Shown: piece after piece, positions 1 to 8,455 of the stretch
Layout: the number at the start of each line of letters is the position of its first letter
Numbering within the stretch: the stretch's first letter is position 1
NCBI GenBank assembly: GCA_900541965.1
Contig: UQLN01000047.1
Coordinates: forward strand, 1-35,287
DNA length: 35,287 nucleotides
Source of the DNA: an uncultured Parabacteroides sp.
GTDB taxonomy: Bacteria; Bacteroidota; Bacteroidia; Bacteroidales; Tannerellaceae
Direction of reading: 5' to 3'
Made by a program: the position numbers and the translations under genes
The notes under the pieces: generated by a model
The model's database searches: none
Told to the model about the DNA's origin: nothing
The model's input: the letters and a program-made list of their open reading frames with translations, nothing else

Positions 1-55
1 GGCGAAAGCCAGCTGAGTTACAGTCAGCCCCATTTGGCCACTCTGGTAACTGCCC
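1..55 (-). tRNA. tRNA-Tyr (GTA anticodon), 3' part cut off by the window edge
   Basis: Read on the minus strand, the sequence begins with the acceptor strand GGGCAGT, then TA, a D arm with CCA/TGG stem around GAGTGGCCAAA, and an anticodon stem-loop GCTGA-CTGTAAC-TCAGC with anticodon GTA, which reads tyrosine codons. The large variable arm of a class II tRNA begins (TGGCTTTCGCC) just before the sequence ends, so the variable arm, T arm and 3' acceptor strand lie outside the window. A good Bacteroidetes promoter sits directly upstream (77-107). The call rests on visible folding and similarity to bacterial tRNA-Tyr. The exact 5' end could be off by one base. Confidence 0.9.
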
Positions 56-76
56 CTGTTATTTTCAATTGCAGTG

Positions 77-107
77 CAAAGGTACGATTAATTTTGAAAC
101 TTGCAAA
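77..107 (-). promoter_or_regulatory. Promoter for tRNA-Tyr
   Basis: On the minus strand, a -7 box TACCTTTG (77-84) matches the Bacteroidetes consensus TAnnTTTG. An ATTTGC element (about 102-107), spaced roughly 18 bp upstream, matches the -33 TTTG box. Initiation would fall near 70, about 15 bases before the mature tRNA 5' end. Confidence 0.6.
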
Positions 108-114
108 TATTTCA

Positions 115-594
115 TCAAGAAATATCAGCCATTTTTAATGCGGTTACAGCCGCTTCATCCCCTTTATTTCCGTATTTGCCCCCTGCACGGTCTTCTGCCT
201 GCTGCATGTTGTCGGTAGTTAACAATCCGAATATGAAAGGAATATCGTACATCAGATTCAGCTCCGTGATACCTTGTGTAACACCTGAACATACATAATC
301 AAAATGGGGAGTATCTCCTCTTACAACGCTGCCTAAAACGATAATAGCATTTAATTCTTTTGTTTCAGCCATATGTTTCGCGCCGAATGTCAGTTCAAAA
401 CTGCCCGGAACACGGCTAACCAATATGTTTTCCGGTTTTACACCATGTTTTTCCAAAGTGTTGCAAGCCCCTTCCAGAAGTTTTTCTGTAATATTTTTGT
501 TCCATTCTGCTACGACAATACCGATAGACATTTCAGATCCGTCGGGAACACTGTTGAAGTCGTACTCTGATAAATTCTGATAAGCTGTAGCCAT
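115..594 (-). CDS. ribH: 6,7-dimethyl-8-ribityllumazine synthase
   Basis: Lumazine synthase, the penultimate enzyme of riboflavin synthesis. It condenses 5-amino-6-ribitylamino-uracil with 3,4-dihydroxy-2-butanone-4-phosphate in the cytoplasm, and the family usually forms 5-mers or 60-mers. The 159-residue product has the family length. The active-site segment GSVVRGDTPHFDYV carries the catalytic His97, and the C-terminal LTTDNMQQAEDRAG block supplies the conserved Arg136 region. I chose the ATG at 592-594 (protein starts MATAYQNLSE). A 15-residue longer reading exists but starts inside the arm of a hairpin and lacks family support. The gene lies downstream of the TPR protein on the same strand with an 81-base gap, and no other rib genes are visible nearby. 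Confidence 0.95.
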   Translation of the reverse strand: MATAYQNLSEYDFNSVPDGSEMSIGIVVAEWNKNITEKLLEGACNTLEKHGVKPENILVSRVPGSFELTFGAKHMAETKELNAIIVLGSVVRGDTPHFDYVCSGVTQGITELNLMYDIPFIFGLLTTDNMQQAEDRAGGKYGNKGDEAAVTALKMADIS

Positions 595-610
595 AAGTTC
601 TATTATTAAA

Positions 611-645
611 AGAAGAGGATGCCTTTTTATATGAGACATCCTCCA
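611..645 (-). terminator. Possible weak terminator or attenuator hairpin ahead of ribH
   Basis: A 7-bp perfect inverted repeat, GAGGATG (615-621) and CATCCTC (637-643), with a 15-base loop. On the minus strand it is followed by a T-rich run (TTCTTTT). It lies between the TPR gene stop and the ribH start, so it could terminate or attenuate readthrough into ribH. The long loop makes it weak. Confidence 0.35.
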
Positions 646-675
646 ATTGTGATTATTTAAAAAGTAAGTGACCTC

Positions 676-1365
676 TTATTTGTTTCCTAATACAGAAGCC
701 CGTGTGATATATTTATCAATATCGGAAGCTTCCATGGAATTGAAGTATTTTTCTTTAATCGTGCTGTATGCTTTTACTGCATCCTTATACTGTTTCAGGT
801 CTTCGTAAGCCAATCCGGCTTTTTTCAGGTAAGTCGGGCTGATTACTTCGTTGTCTGCTTCTTTTGCCGCTTTTTCGAAATAGCTGATGCCTTCTTTTAC
901 TTTACCCATGTTTACATAGCAGTCGCCAATCAAACCGGTAATAGCCGGAGAAATCATATCATCGCCTCCGCTATAAGATTTCAACAAATCGATAGCCTTC
1001 TCTGTATCTCCCAAGTTGAAGTAGCAAATACCGGCATAAGCTTTAGCCAGATTTCCGGACGGAGTGCTTCCGTATTTGCTTATGATGGTTTCGAAACCTT
1101 TATAGTCGGCACCATTTCCCTTTAAAGCCAGATTAAAAGAATCTCTGGCGAAATACTGCTCTCCCTTAAACATTGCTGCTGCGGCTTCCTTTTCTTTCGG
1201 AATCAAATATCCGTGTTTAATTCCAAACACAGCTCCAACAACAAGTGCGATAGCTATAATTCCGTAAATGATTTTCTTTGAATTGTTTTCAATGAACTGT
1301 TCCGATTTCGAAACAATTTCTTCTACTTCTAACTCCTTGTTGGTGTCTTTTTCCTTAGTAGCCAT
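676..1365 (-). CDS. Membrane-anchored tetratricopeptide repeat protein
   Basis: A 229-residue protein with a charged N-terminal cytoplasmic segment (about 1-32), one transmembrane helix (about 33-56, KIIYGIIAIALVVGAVFGI) and an exported C-terminal part built of TPR-like helical pairs (for example AKAYAGICYFNLGDTEKAI, then a second pair around ISPAITGLIGDCYVNMGK). The layout resembles YfgM-type (DUF2133) single-pass TPR proteins, which act as periplasmic chaperone partners near the Sec translocon in proteobacteria. Whether this protein does the same is unknown. It is divergent from recF with a 135-base gap and is followed by ribH on the same strand. Confidence 0.8.
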   Translation of the reverse strand: MATKEKDTNKELEVEEIVSKSEQFIENNSKKIIYGIIAIALVVGAVFGIKHGYLIPKEKEAAAAMFKGEQYFARDSFNLALKGNGADYKGFETIISKYGSTPSGNLAKAYAGICYFNLGDTEKAIDLLKSYSGGDDMISPAITGLIGDCYVNMGKVKEGISYFEKAAKEADNEVISPTYLKKAGLAYEDLKQYKDAVKAYSTIKEKYFNSMEASDIDKYITRASVLGNK

Positions 1366-1423
1366 AATGTTTTATAGTTGTTTTATTATTTATCTCAATT
1401 TATGCCTGTGGCAATTCAAAGCG

Positions 1424-1431
1424 CAAAAGTA
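1424..1431 (-). promoter_or_regulatory. -7 box of a promoter for the TPR gene
   Basis: The minus strand reads TACTTTTG, a full match to TAnnTTTG, 59 bases upstream of the TPR start codon. I see no convincing -33 TTTG at the expected distance. Confidence 0.45.
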
Positions 1432-1473
1432 GTTTTTTTTACTGATATAATCTACATTTAGAAGTATATTTTT

Positions 1474-1481
1474 TAATTTTG
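1474..1481 (+). promoter_or_regulatory. -7 box of a promoter for recF
   Basis: The plus strand reads TAATTTTG, matching TAnnTTTG, and ends 19 bases before the recF ATG at 1501. The predicted transcript would have a very short leader. The -33 element is weak. Confidence 0.4.
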
Positions 1482-1500
1482 TCCCACTAATATAGTGCTG

Positions 1501-2604
1501 ATGATACTAAAGAAACTCTCTATACTCAACTACAAAAATATTCTTCAGGCAGAAGTTTCATTCTCTCCGGAAATAAATTGTTTTTTCGGTAACAACGGAA
1601 TGGGGAAGACGAACCTGCTGGACGCCATCTATTATTTGTCATTTTGCAAGAGTCATGTGAATACGGCTGATAGCCAGATTATAAAAAATGAACAGGATTT
1701 GTGTGTCATACAGGGCAACTACGACTATGAGGGAAAGGAGGAAGAGATATTCTGTGCAATCCGCCGTCGCCAGCGTAAGCAGTTTAAAAGGAATAAAAAG
1801 GAATACGATAAACTTTCCGAGCATATCGGATTGCTGCCCCTGGTAATGGTTTCTCCTGCCGATTCTGAGTTAATCCGGGGTGGGAGCGAGGAGCGACGCC
1901 GTTTTCTGGATGTAATCATTTCCCAGCAGGATAAACAGTATTTGCATGCCCTGATACAATATAATAAAGCCTTGCTCCAGCGGAATACACTGTTGAAAGA
2001 CCAGTGTATGGACGCTTCCTTGTATGAGGTGCTTGAAATGCAATTGGATATGTACGGGAAAACGGTTTATGATAAACGCCGTTCTCTGGTGGATGATTTC
2101 ACTCCCATATTCAATGAGTATTACCAGACAATCTGCCAGTCGAAAGAGCAGGTGGGATTACGCTATGTCTCCCAGTTGGAAAAAGGGGAATTGTCCGGAA
2201 TGTTGCAGGCCAATCGCGAACGCGACCGTATTCTGGGATATACCTCTTCAGGCATTCATAAGGACGAGTTGGAAATGACATTGGATAACTACCTGATTCG
2301 CCGTGTCGGTTCGCAGGGACAGAACAAGACATACCTGATAGCACTGAAACTTGCCCAGTTTGCTTTCTTGTCACATCGTGGACAAACTACTCCGGTACTT
2401 TTATTGGACGATATTTTCGATAAACTGGATGCCAACCGTGTGGAGCAGATTATCCAGTTAGTTGTGGGCGACAGTTTCGGGCAAATCTTTATTACCGATA
2501 CCAACCGTAAGTACCTGGATGCAATCCTGCATTCCATTAACCATGATTATGCTTTGTTCCGGGTGGAACAGGGCGAAGTCCAACCGATGGGGGATCAGGA
2601 ATGA
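1501..2604 (+). CDS. recF: DNA replication and repair protein RecF
   Basis: RecF is an SMC-like ATPase that binds DNA at gaps and helps load RecA with RecO and RecR. The 367-residue product has the family length. It shows a Walker A motif FFGNNGMGKTNLLDA (Gly30 to Thr37), the ABC-type signature region GSQGQNKT in the last third, and a Walker B motif PVLLLDDIFDKLD with Asp303-Asp304. I chose the ATG at 1501 (MILKKLSILNYKN) over the in-frame GTG at 1495, because the ATG fits the usual RecF N terminus and leaves at least a few leader bases after the predicted promoter. The last four bases overlap the start of the DUF721 gene (ATGA), so the two are probably co-translated. Confidence 0.95.
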   Translation: MILKKLSILNYKNILQAEVSFSPEINCFFGNNGMGKTNLLDAIYYLSFCKSHVNTADSQIIKNEQDLCVIQGNYDYEGKEEEIFCAIRRRQRKQFKRNKKEYDKLSEHIGLLPLVMVSPADSELIRGGSEERRRFLDVIISQQDKQYLHALIQYNKALLQRNTLLKDQCMDASLYEVLEMQLDMYGKTVYDKRRSLVDDFTPIFNEYYQTICQSKEQVGLRYVSQLEKGELSGMLQANRERDRILGYTSSGIHKDELEMTLDNYLIRRVGSQGQNKTYLIALKLAQFAFLSHRGQTTPVLLLDDIFDKLDANRVEQIIQLVVGDSFGQIFITDTNRKYLDAILHSINHDYALFRVEQGEVQPMGDQE

Positions 2605-2894
2605 AGCGTAGAAATGCACAATCGATAGGAGAGGTAATCCGGGATTTTTTTGAAGATAACACTGAATTATACGAGCAAATCCTTCAAATCCGTGTAAAAC
2701 GGGCATGGGGAGAAGTGCTCGGGCCGATGGTGCTGCAATATACCCGTAATATATATGTAAAGGATAGGATACTGTATGTATCTCTCAATTCATCAGTATT
2801 GCGTAGCGAGTTGGTGCTGTGCCGCGAACGTTTGGTAAAGAGCCTGAACCAGTATGCAGGCTCTTGTGTGATAGAAGATATAGTGATACGTTGA
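2601..2894 (+). CDS. DUF721 (DciA-like) protein
   Basis: A 97-residue basic protein of the DUF721 family, with the typical pattern of an N-terminal helix (IGEVIRDFFEDNTELYEQIL), then VKRAWGEVLGPMV with the conserved Trp, then a beta region LYVSLNSSVLRSEL. DciA, the characterised member of this family, helps load the replicative helicase DnaB in bacteria without DnaC. Bacteroidetes homologues are short and their role is inferred. It overlaps recF by 4 bases, a pairing seen in many bacteria. Its stop codon lies only 9 bases from the end of the convergent 5-FCL gene, with no terminator between. Confidence 0.85.
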   Translation: MKRRNAQSIGEVIRDFFEDNTELYEQILQIRVKRAWGEVLGPMVLQYTRNIYVKDRILYVSLNSSVLRSELVLCRERLVKSLNQYAGSCVIEDIVIR

Positions 2895-2903
2895 CCCCGC
2901 GGA

Positions 2904-3458
2904 TCACACGGTTTCCTTTTCCGTAACAATCAAATCCATTTTCTTGTCGAAAGGCTCTACCGGAATCTGCTCTTTTAGCTGGAAATCATAACAGATACCT
3001 ATTTTCGGCACTTGCAGTGTGGAAAGTAACCGGTCGTAAAAACCTTTGCCTCTTCCCAAACGGTTCTTTTTGCGGTCGAAAGCCACACCGGGCACAATAA
3101 TCAAATCGATTTCGCTTTCAGGCACACTGCTTTCGCCGGTAGGTTCCAGTATCCCGAAGGAACCCGGTTTCAGGGAGTCTTTGCCCGTATAAAGAATCAG
3201 GCGTAAGTCATCGCCATCCACAACGGGCAGCAGAATCTTTTTCTGTTGATACCATTTCTCTATCAGCCCGGCGGTTTGAACTTCGCCGGGGATGGCATGG
3301 TATAAGGCTATACATTCAGCTTGCCGGAAGAGACTGCACGCCTCCAGCCGCTCCATGATTTTAGCAGATGTCTCTTGCAACGCAGTTTTCGTATATGAGC
3401 TCTTTAAGGAGGCCATATCCCGGCGTAGCTGTTGCTTGGCTTTGTGCAACTCTTCCAT
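2904..3458 (-). CDS. 5-formyltetrahydrofolate cyclo-ligase
   Basis: Converts 5-formyl-THF to 5,10-methenyl-THF using ATP, returning folate to one-carbon metabolism in the cytoplasm. The product is 184 residues, the normal size. It has the N-terminal helix KAKQQLRRDMASLK, the ALYHAIPGEVQT block, and the C-terminal substrate-binding signature LGRGKGFYDRLL (Gly135 to Asp142). The start at 3458 is preferred because the family's N-terminal helix begins there. This makes the first 98 bases overlap, in another frame, the 3' end of the S41 protease gene, so translation of the two is likely coupled. Confidence 0.93.
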   Translation of the reverse strand: MEELHKAKQQLRRDMASLKSSYTKTALQETSAKIMERLEACSLFRQAECIALYHAIPGEVQTAGLIEKWYQQKKILLPVVDGDDLRLILYTGKDSLKPGSFGILEPTGESSVPESEIDLIIVPGVAFDRKKNRLGRGKGFYDRLLSTLQVPKIGICYDFQLKEQIPVEPFDKKMDLIVTEKETV

Positions 3459-5097
3459 CTTTTACGTTACTTTTATTTTCTAATGTAGGAAGCGATTTTC
3501 CGTCTTCCAATACCTTGATTGCGCGTTTCAGTGTTACGTCATCATTCTGGAATACAGGATAGAAACCTGCTTCGTCAAAGAAATTGCGAATGATGTATGA
3601 TTGCAACTGCTTCTCAATCAGCGGCCCGGATATATTAATCAGAGTCGGACGTTTTTTTATGCCTTTGGCTGCTGCAAAGTTTGTGAAATCGCTAAGCAAA
3701 GGTTGCTGTTTCAGATATTTGTATAAATCCTGATACGTTTTGAACGATGAAAGCTTATCGTAATTCCTGTCTGAATATTGTAAAGCATATAAATTGATCA
3801 GTCCGGCATTGAATACGCTTGTAAAATAAGAGGTCATGCCGCTCGTATCCCGCGGGATGAAAATATCCGGCATGATACCGCCGCCGCCGTATACAGGGCG
3901 TCCCATCAAGGTTTCGAATTTCTCCGTATTATTTTGTTTGATACTGTCGGCAGAGTCGAATTCCCCATGCATAAAACGGTTATAAATGTCCTGTTCGTAA
4001 TCGCTGTCGTTGCCTAACTCATACTTTTTCTGGATGCAACGACCGGAAGGTGTATAATAACGGGCGATTGTCAGGCGGATTTCGGAACCGTCACTCAATT
4101 TGATAGGAGACTGGACAAGTCCTTTTCCAAAGGTACGGCGTCCGATAATCAGACCACGGTCGTTATCCTGGATGGCACCGGAGAAAATTTCACTGGCAGA
4201 TGCGGAAAATTCGTCCGTCAGTACAACAATCGGTGTATCCTGGCAAGTACCTGTTCCGTTGGTATATACATCATTACGCGGGAACGATTTGCCTTCCGTA
4301 TAAACAATCAGGCGTCCTTCCGGCATAAATTCATTTATCATATTGATAGCAGCCTCCATGTAACCGCCGGTATTACCCCGCAGGTCGATGATGAAGGAAT
4401 TGCAGCCATCCTGTTTCAGTTTGGCTATGGCCGTAATAAATTCGTTGTAAGTGGTACGTCCAAATTTGTTTACTTTGATATAGCCGATACCTTTGCTTAC
4501 TTCATAAGCTACATCCACCGAGTTGACTGGAACATCCCCGCGGGTTACGTCGAAGTAAAGCAGTTCCGGTGTGTTTTTACGCTTTACACCCAGTTTTACC
4601 GTACTGTTTTTTGCTCCGCGCAGTGTTTTCATAATAACTTCCTGATTGCTGCCATTACCGGCAAACAAGGAGTCGTTGATGGTGATGATGCGGTCGAACG
4701 GACGCAATCCGGCTTTTTCCGAAGGACCGCCCGGGATCACATTTATCACCAGTATCGTATCGGTCTGCATATTGAAAGATACGCCGATGCCACTGAATGA
4801 GCCTTCCAGGTCTTCGTTAACCATCTGTGCGTCTTTGGCTGGGATATAAACCGAATGCGGGTCCAGTTCACTGAAAATTTTAGGAATGGCATCTTCTACC
4901 AGCTTTTTCATGTTGACGGTATCCACATACTGCTCATCGATAATATCGAGGATTGCATTTATTTTGTTTCCACTGGAATAAATATGGCGTTTCCCTTTTG
5001 TAAGGGATAGGTAGTGGTTACCGATAAAGATCCCGAGAGCTACACTAAGAGCAATGATTACAGGCAGCCATGTGGCTAACCTTTTATTTTTATTCAT
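3361..5097 (-). CDS. S41 C-terminal processing peptidase (Ctp/Prc type)
   Basis: A 578-residue serine protease anchored in the inner membrane and facing the periplasm. Order: one transmembrane helix (about 7-28), a helical linker, a PDZ domain (about 95-175, with SGIGVSF and GPSEKAGLRPFDRIITIND), and the S41 catalytic core (about 200-360). The Ser/Lys dyad is visible as Ser300 in EFSASASEIFSGA and Lys325 in RTFGKGLVQ, with the expected 25-residue spacing. A less conserved C-terminal region follows. Family members trim the C termini of periplasmic or lipoprotein substrates. The final ~33 codons overlap the cyclo-ligase gene in a different frame. The dCMP deaminase gene ends 7 bases upstream, so the three form one transcription unit. 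Confidence 0.93.
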   Translation of the reverse strand: MNKNKRLATWLPVIIALSVALGIFIGNHYLSLTKGKRHIYSSGNKINAILDIIDEQYVDTVNMKKLVEDAIPKIFSELDPHSVYIPAKDAQMVNEDLEGSFSGIGVSFNMQTDTILVINVIPGGPSEKAGLRPFDRIITINDSLFAGNGSNQEVIMKTLRGAKNSTVKLGVKRKNTPELLYFDVTRGDVPVNSVDVAYEVSKGIGYIKVNKFGRTTYNEFITAIAKLKQDGCNSFIIDLRGNTGGYMEAAINMINEFMPEGRLIVYTEGKSFPRNDVYTNGTGTCQDTPIVVLTDEFSASASEIFSGAIQDNDRGLIIGRRTFGKGLVQSPIKLSDGSEIRLTIARYYTPSGRCIQKKYELGNDSDYEQDIYNRFMHGEFDSADSIKQNNTEKFETLMGRPVYGGGGIMPDIFIPRDTSGMTSYFTSVFNAGLINLYALQYSDRNYDKLSSFKTYQDLYKYLKQQPLLSDFTNFAAAKGIKKRPTLINISGPLIEKQLQSYIIRNFFDEAGFYPVFQNDDVTLKRAIKVLEDGKSLPTLENKSNVKDGRVAQSQATATPGYGLLKELIYENCVARDIC

Positions 5098-5104
5098 AAA
5101 ACGT

Positions 5105-5542
5105 TTATTTATCGTTTAAATCAATATAATCTATAATAACACCTGCACGCGCTAAAAGTTGGCAACCATCTTCCACCCGGTATTTTTCCGAATATACCAC
5201 GCGCTTGATTCCGGATTGGATAATCAGTTTGGCACATTCTATGCAGGGAGCCGAGGTAACATATATGGTTGCCCCGTTGCTGCTGTTGGACGAAGCCGCC
5301 ACTTTAGTAATCGCATTGGCTTCTGCGTGTAAAACATAGGGCTTGGTCACATTATTTTCGTCTTCGCATATATTTTCAAAACCGGATGGCGTACCGTTGT
5401 ATCCGTCGGATATAATCATTTGGTCTTTTACGATCAATGCTCCCACCTGGCGCCTTTTGCAATATGAATTTTCAGCCCATACGGCTGCCATTCTCAGATA
5501 ACGTTTATCTAATTCGAGTTGCTTATCTTTTTTGTCGCACAT
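5105..5542 (-). CDS. dCMP deaminase (ComEB-like)
   Basis: A zinc-dependent deoxycytidylate deaminase that makes dUMP for thymidylate synthesis. The 145-residue product carries the cytidine deaminase fold signatures: HAEANAI with zinc ligand His72 and proton-shuttle Glu74, and PCIECAKLI with zinc ligands Cys100 and Cys103. The substrate loop GYNGTPSGFEN is typical of dCMP deaminases. It is the first gene of a tight leftward operon with the S41 protease and 5-FCL. A -7 promoter box lies 33 bases upstream. Confidence 0.92.
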   Translation of the reverse strand: MCDKKDKQLELDKRYLRMAAVWAENSYCKRRQVGALIVKDQMIISDGYNGTPSGFENICEDENNVTKPYVLHAEANAITKVAASSNSSNGATIYVTSAPCIECAKLIIQSGIKRVVYSEKYRVEDGCQLLARAGVIIDYIDLNDK

Positions 5543-5574
5543 CGTTTTCTGATTTTATTCCTTTATAAACAGCA

Positions 5575-5582
5575 CAAAGGTA
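5575..5582 (-). promoter_or_regulatory. -7 box of a promoter for the dCMP deaminase operon
   Basis: The minus strand reads TACCTTTG followed by TGC, a full match to the Bacteroidetes -7 box, 33 bases upstream of the dCMP deaminase ATG. The -33 region is AT-rich without a clear TTTG. Confidence 0.5.
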
Positions 5583-5933
5583 ATATAATTGAGGAAATTA
5601 TATACTGTATCCGCGTTCCTTTTTAACGAAGGTCTTATTATTGCAGCTTCATGACAAGTAGCCGGCATTTTCTTACCGTGTCAGGTCAAACACTGTATTA
5701 TTTATGAAGAACCTGTTCGAATCACGGATTTGTTTTGGTATTCCCCTACATATGTTAATATTTATAATATGACTCACTTTTATCAGAAATGTGAAACATT
5801 TTTATAAATTCGTGTTAATAATTATATCATTCTGTCATGTATAAAGAACAAATCCTCATGTTTCAAAGAGAAATATATGTAGACCTTTGTTTCTGAAATT
5901 TAATACTAAAGTTTTTAATTAATAAATTAATTC
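5583..5933. other. 351-bp AT-rich divergent intergenic region at the left edge of the accessory locus
   Basis: No credible open reading frame is visible. The region must carry the promoter of the rightward glycosidase/methyltransferase operon. A candidate -7 box TAAATTCG lies at 5805-5812 but has no clear -33 partner, and would give a leader of over 100 bases. The last 60 bases before the start codon are almost purely A/T. I see no strong hairpin and no repeated operator shared with the GH78 upstream region. Confidence 0.4.
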
Positions 5934-8426
5934 ATGAATATGAGATTACTAATGACTTTTATCTTTTGGGGGATATGTATGTTTACTATTGATTCTTATG
6001 CCCTGAATAATAATGTGCCTCATGACCCGGCACTGAAAAAAATAACTATCTCCGATCCCGGTCAAAAGCTGGTTCTTCAACTCGACTATTCGGATGGTTG
6101 TAAAATAACGCAGTTAAAAGTAAAAGGTAAAAATGTATTGTCTGAATCGGGTGTTTATACAGGTTTCAGAACCAGGGGAGGTTCCTTTACCTCCTGTTCC
6201 GGTCAGGATGGGATTAAGGTGGAAGAGTCCGGAAATAAGATACTTATAAAGAATATCATTTATGGAGATCATTCGATAAGTGTAAATGAATCATGGAATT
6301 TTGACCTGAATGGTGACAAGATCATCTGGAATATCAACCGGAAATACAGTAACCTGGCAAAGCTGGAAGAGATGGCTTTCCCTCAATGGAATTTTGCAGA
6401 CTTAGCCGTCTGGAAGGGAGGAATCCTGGATAACGGAGGAATGGTCTGGTGTAAATATTTGAGAGAGGTGAATGATACGTATGGCGTACATACCGGAGGT
6501 GTTACTTTCTGGAATCCGGATACCGGAAATGCATTGCGTATCAAAGCAAAATCGGATGGGAGACAGCTGGCGGCAAAATATGCGCAGAGTGATAAGAAAG
6601 AGTTTGTCTGTACTCATTTTGTGACAGATGAAGAATTGGAACCCCGGTATAATCTGAACCGCTTTGTCCATCAGCGAGCAGATGTGTTTACCCCTTTTAA
6701 TGTTCGGAAAGGCGATGTGAACATGACGCTGGAAATGGAATATGTCGATTATGCAGTTGCCTATTCAAGAGGAAACCTGCCCGGCATAGATGCGGAAGCG
6801 GTTCGTGAGTTGATGAATACGACCGGCAGATACGGGGTGGTGGATAATACGATTGTAGGAGCAAACGGATGGACTACCAACTGGAAATGTTTGCATGAGC
6901 CTTTCTTCGCCCAGATAGGAATGGCCTTGAATGACGGCAATTATGTAAAAAATATGTCCGCAACCTTAGACAGTGAGAGGGATTATGCGATAACAGCCGA
7001 CGGACGTGTCCTTTCCCGGTGGCATAATGCGGATGAAGACCAGATGCCGGGAACATTCAATTACAAAACCGGATATTATGAAGCAAGATGGGGATACACG
7101 ATAGATTCGCAGACCGGCCATGTGATTAACACGGCGGAACAATTTGACTTGTGTGGTGATATCGAATGGCTGAAATCTCATAAAGCAGGTTGCGAAAAGG
7201 CACTGGATTGGTTGATCAGGAGGGATTCGAATGGCAACGGCATTTTTGAGATGATGAATAATTCTATAAAAGAAGAGAAGGCAAGCGATTGGCTGGATAT
7301 CGTCTGGGCCAGCTTCGAGAATGCGTTTGTAAATGCCCAGATGTATGAAGCCCTTAATCTGTGGGCCGGCTGTGAACGGGTTTTGGGAGATAAGGTAAAG
7401 GCTGATTATTATACGGCAGTGGCACAGAAACTGAAAGATAACTTCAACAAGTCGATCCATGAGGGCGGTTTCTGGTCGCCGGAGAAAAAGCAATATGTTT
7501 ATTGGAGGGATAAAGACGGTTCCGTACATGGGGATAACCTGGTTACTCCGGTCAACTTCGCCGTGATCGCCTTCGGTTTATGTGATGATAAAAGACGGAT
7601 CGCCCAGGTACTTGAACAGATTGAGAAAAGAACGGTTGCCGAGAATCTGTTCCACTGGCCGCTTTGTTTCGACTCCTTTAAAAGAGAGGAAGTATCAGCC
7701 GGAAACTGGCCTTTCCCTACTTATGAGAACGGGGATATCTTCCCGACCTGGGGATATCTGGGAGTCCGGGCTTATGTCGGTTACGATAAGCACATCGCTT
7801 TAAAATATATCCGTAACATCCTGGCGCAATATAAAAAAGACGGACTCTCTTCCCAGCGATATAGCCGTAAGACACAGGAGGGACAGGGTTCCGATATTTT
7901 GGCGGGTATCTGTACAAGTGTGACGGCTCTTTACCGCGACATTTACGGGATACGTCCGAAATGGAACAGGATGGGACTGGAACCTAACCTGTCTGAGATA
8001 CTTAACGGAACGGAATTTAATTATACGTTGCGGGATACCGATTATCGTATCCGTTTGAGTGTCGATGATTATGAGATGCAGACAGACCGCTTCTCTGTTA
8101 AAAGCCGTGATGCTTTCGGAGCCTCTTTCCGGGAAGGCGGTTTGGTTGTCTATCCGCACAATGAAGAAAAAACAGTGTTGAAAATCTTCGGTGAGTCGTC
8201 TTCACCGGTGGGCGTAACCTTGAAACAATGTTCCGGAAATGATATTTCGTGGGAGATGAATACGGCGGACAATTACCGGTTTATTATTGAAGGATTGAAT
8301 CCGGCTTTAAAATATAAATTAGCCATCCAGGGTAAAACGATTCCTGTAGAAGTCGGGGAAGATGGCAAGGCTTCCTTTACTTATCCTTGTAAAGGAACAG
8401 TGAGAGTAAGATTATACGGCAAATAA
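5934..8426 (+). CDS. Secreted six-hairpin glycosidase-like protein (family not assigned)
   Basis: An 830-residue exported protein, probably a glycoside hydrolase. It has a signal peptide (about 1-23, ending DSYA), a beta-rich N-terminal domain (about 30-275), an alpha-helical toroid-like domain (about 285-680) and a C-terminal beta domain (about 690-830). The helical part has patterns typical of (alpha/alpha)6 glycosidases: RRDSNGNGIFE (429-439), KASDWLDIVWASFENAFVN (449-467) with acidic candidates Asp452 and Asp455, and TYENGDIFPTWGYLG (596-610) with Glu598 and Asp601. No cysteine lipobox is seen, so it is likely periplasmic. It is the first gene of the corrinoid methyltransferase operon, 29 bases ahead of the corrinoid protein, which implies a linked substrate. 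GH78, GH63, GH15 or GH94-like relatives are possible. The family is not settled by eye. Confidence 0.65.
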   Translation: MNMRLLMTFIFWGICMFTIDSYALNNNVPHDPALKKITISDPGQKLVLQLDYSDGCKITQLKVKGKNVLSESGVYTGFRTRGGSFTSCSGQDGIKVEESGNKILIKNIIYGDHSISVNESWNFDLNGDKIIWNINRKYSNLAKLEEMAFPQWNFADLAVWKGGILDNGGMVWCKYLREVNDTYGVHTGGVTFWNPDTGNALRIKAKSDGRQLAAKYAQSDKKEFVCTHFVTDEELEPRYNLNRFVHQRADVFTPFNVRKGDVNMTLEMEYVDYAVAYSRGNLPGIDAEAVRELMNTTGRYGVVDNTIVGANGWTTNWKCLHEPFFAQIGMALNDGNYVKNMSATLDSERDYAITADGRVLSRWHNADEDQMPGTFNYKTGYYEARWGYTIDSQTGHVINTAEQFDLCGDIEWLKSHKAGCEKALDWLIRRDSNGNGIFEMMNNSIKEEKASDWLDIVWASFENAFVNAQMYEALNLWAGCERVLGDKVKADYYTAVAQKLKDNFNKSIHEGGFWSPEKKQYVYWRDKDGSVHGDNLVTPVNFAVIAFGLCDDKRRIAQVLEQIEKRTVAENLFHWPLCFDSFKREEVSAGNWPFPTYENGDIFPTWGYLGVRAYVGYDKHIALKYIRNILAQYKKDGLSSQRYSRKTQEGQGSDILAGICTSVTALYRDIYGIRPKWNRMGLEPNLSEILNGTEFNYTLRDTDYRIRLSVDDYEMQTDRFSVKSRDAFGASFREGGLVVYPHNEEKTVLKIFGESSSPVGVTLKQCSGNDISWEMNTADNYRFIIEGLNPALKYKLAIQGKTIPVEVGEDGKASFTYPCKGTVRVRLYGK

Positions 8427-8455
8427 AATTATTGAACATTCTAATAACAAAAACT

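Noticed and set aside
595..639. N-terminal extension of RibH by 15 residues
   Set aside because: The extension is not family-like and its start codon falls in the arm of the hairpin at 615-643. The ATG at 594 gives the standard length.
2895..2903. Terminator between DUF721 and the cyclo-ligase gene
   Set aside because: Only 9 bases separate the convergent genes and the GC-rich CCGCGG there has no T tract or extended stem.
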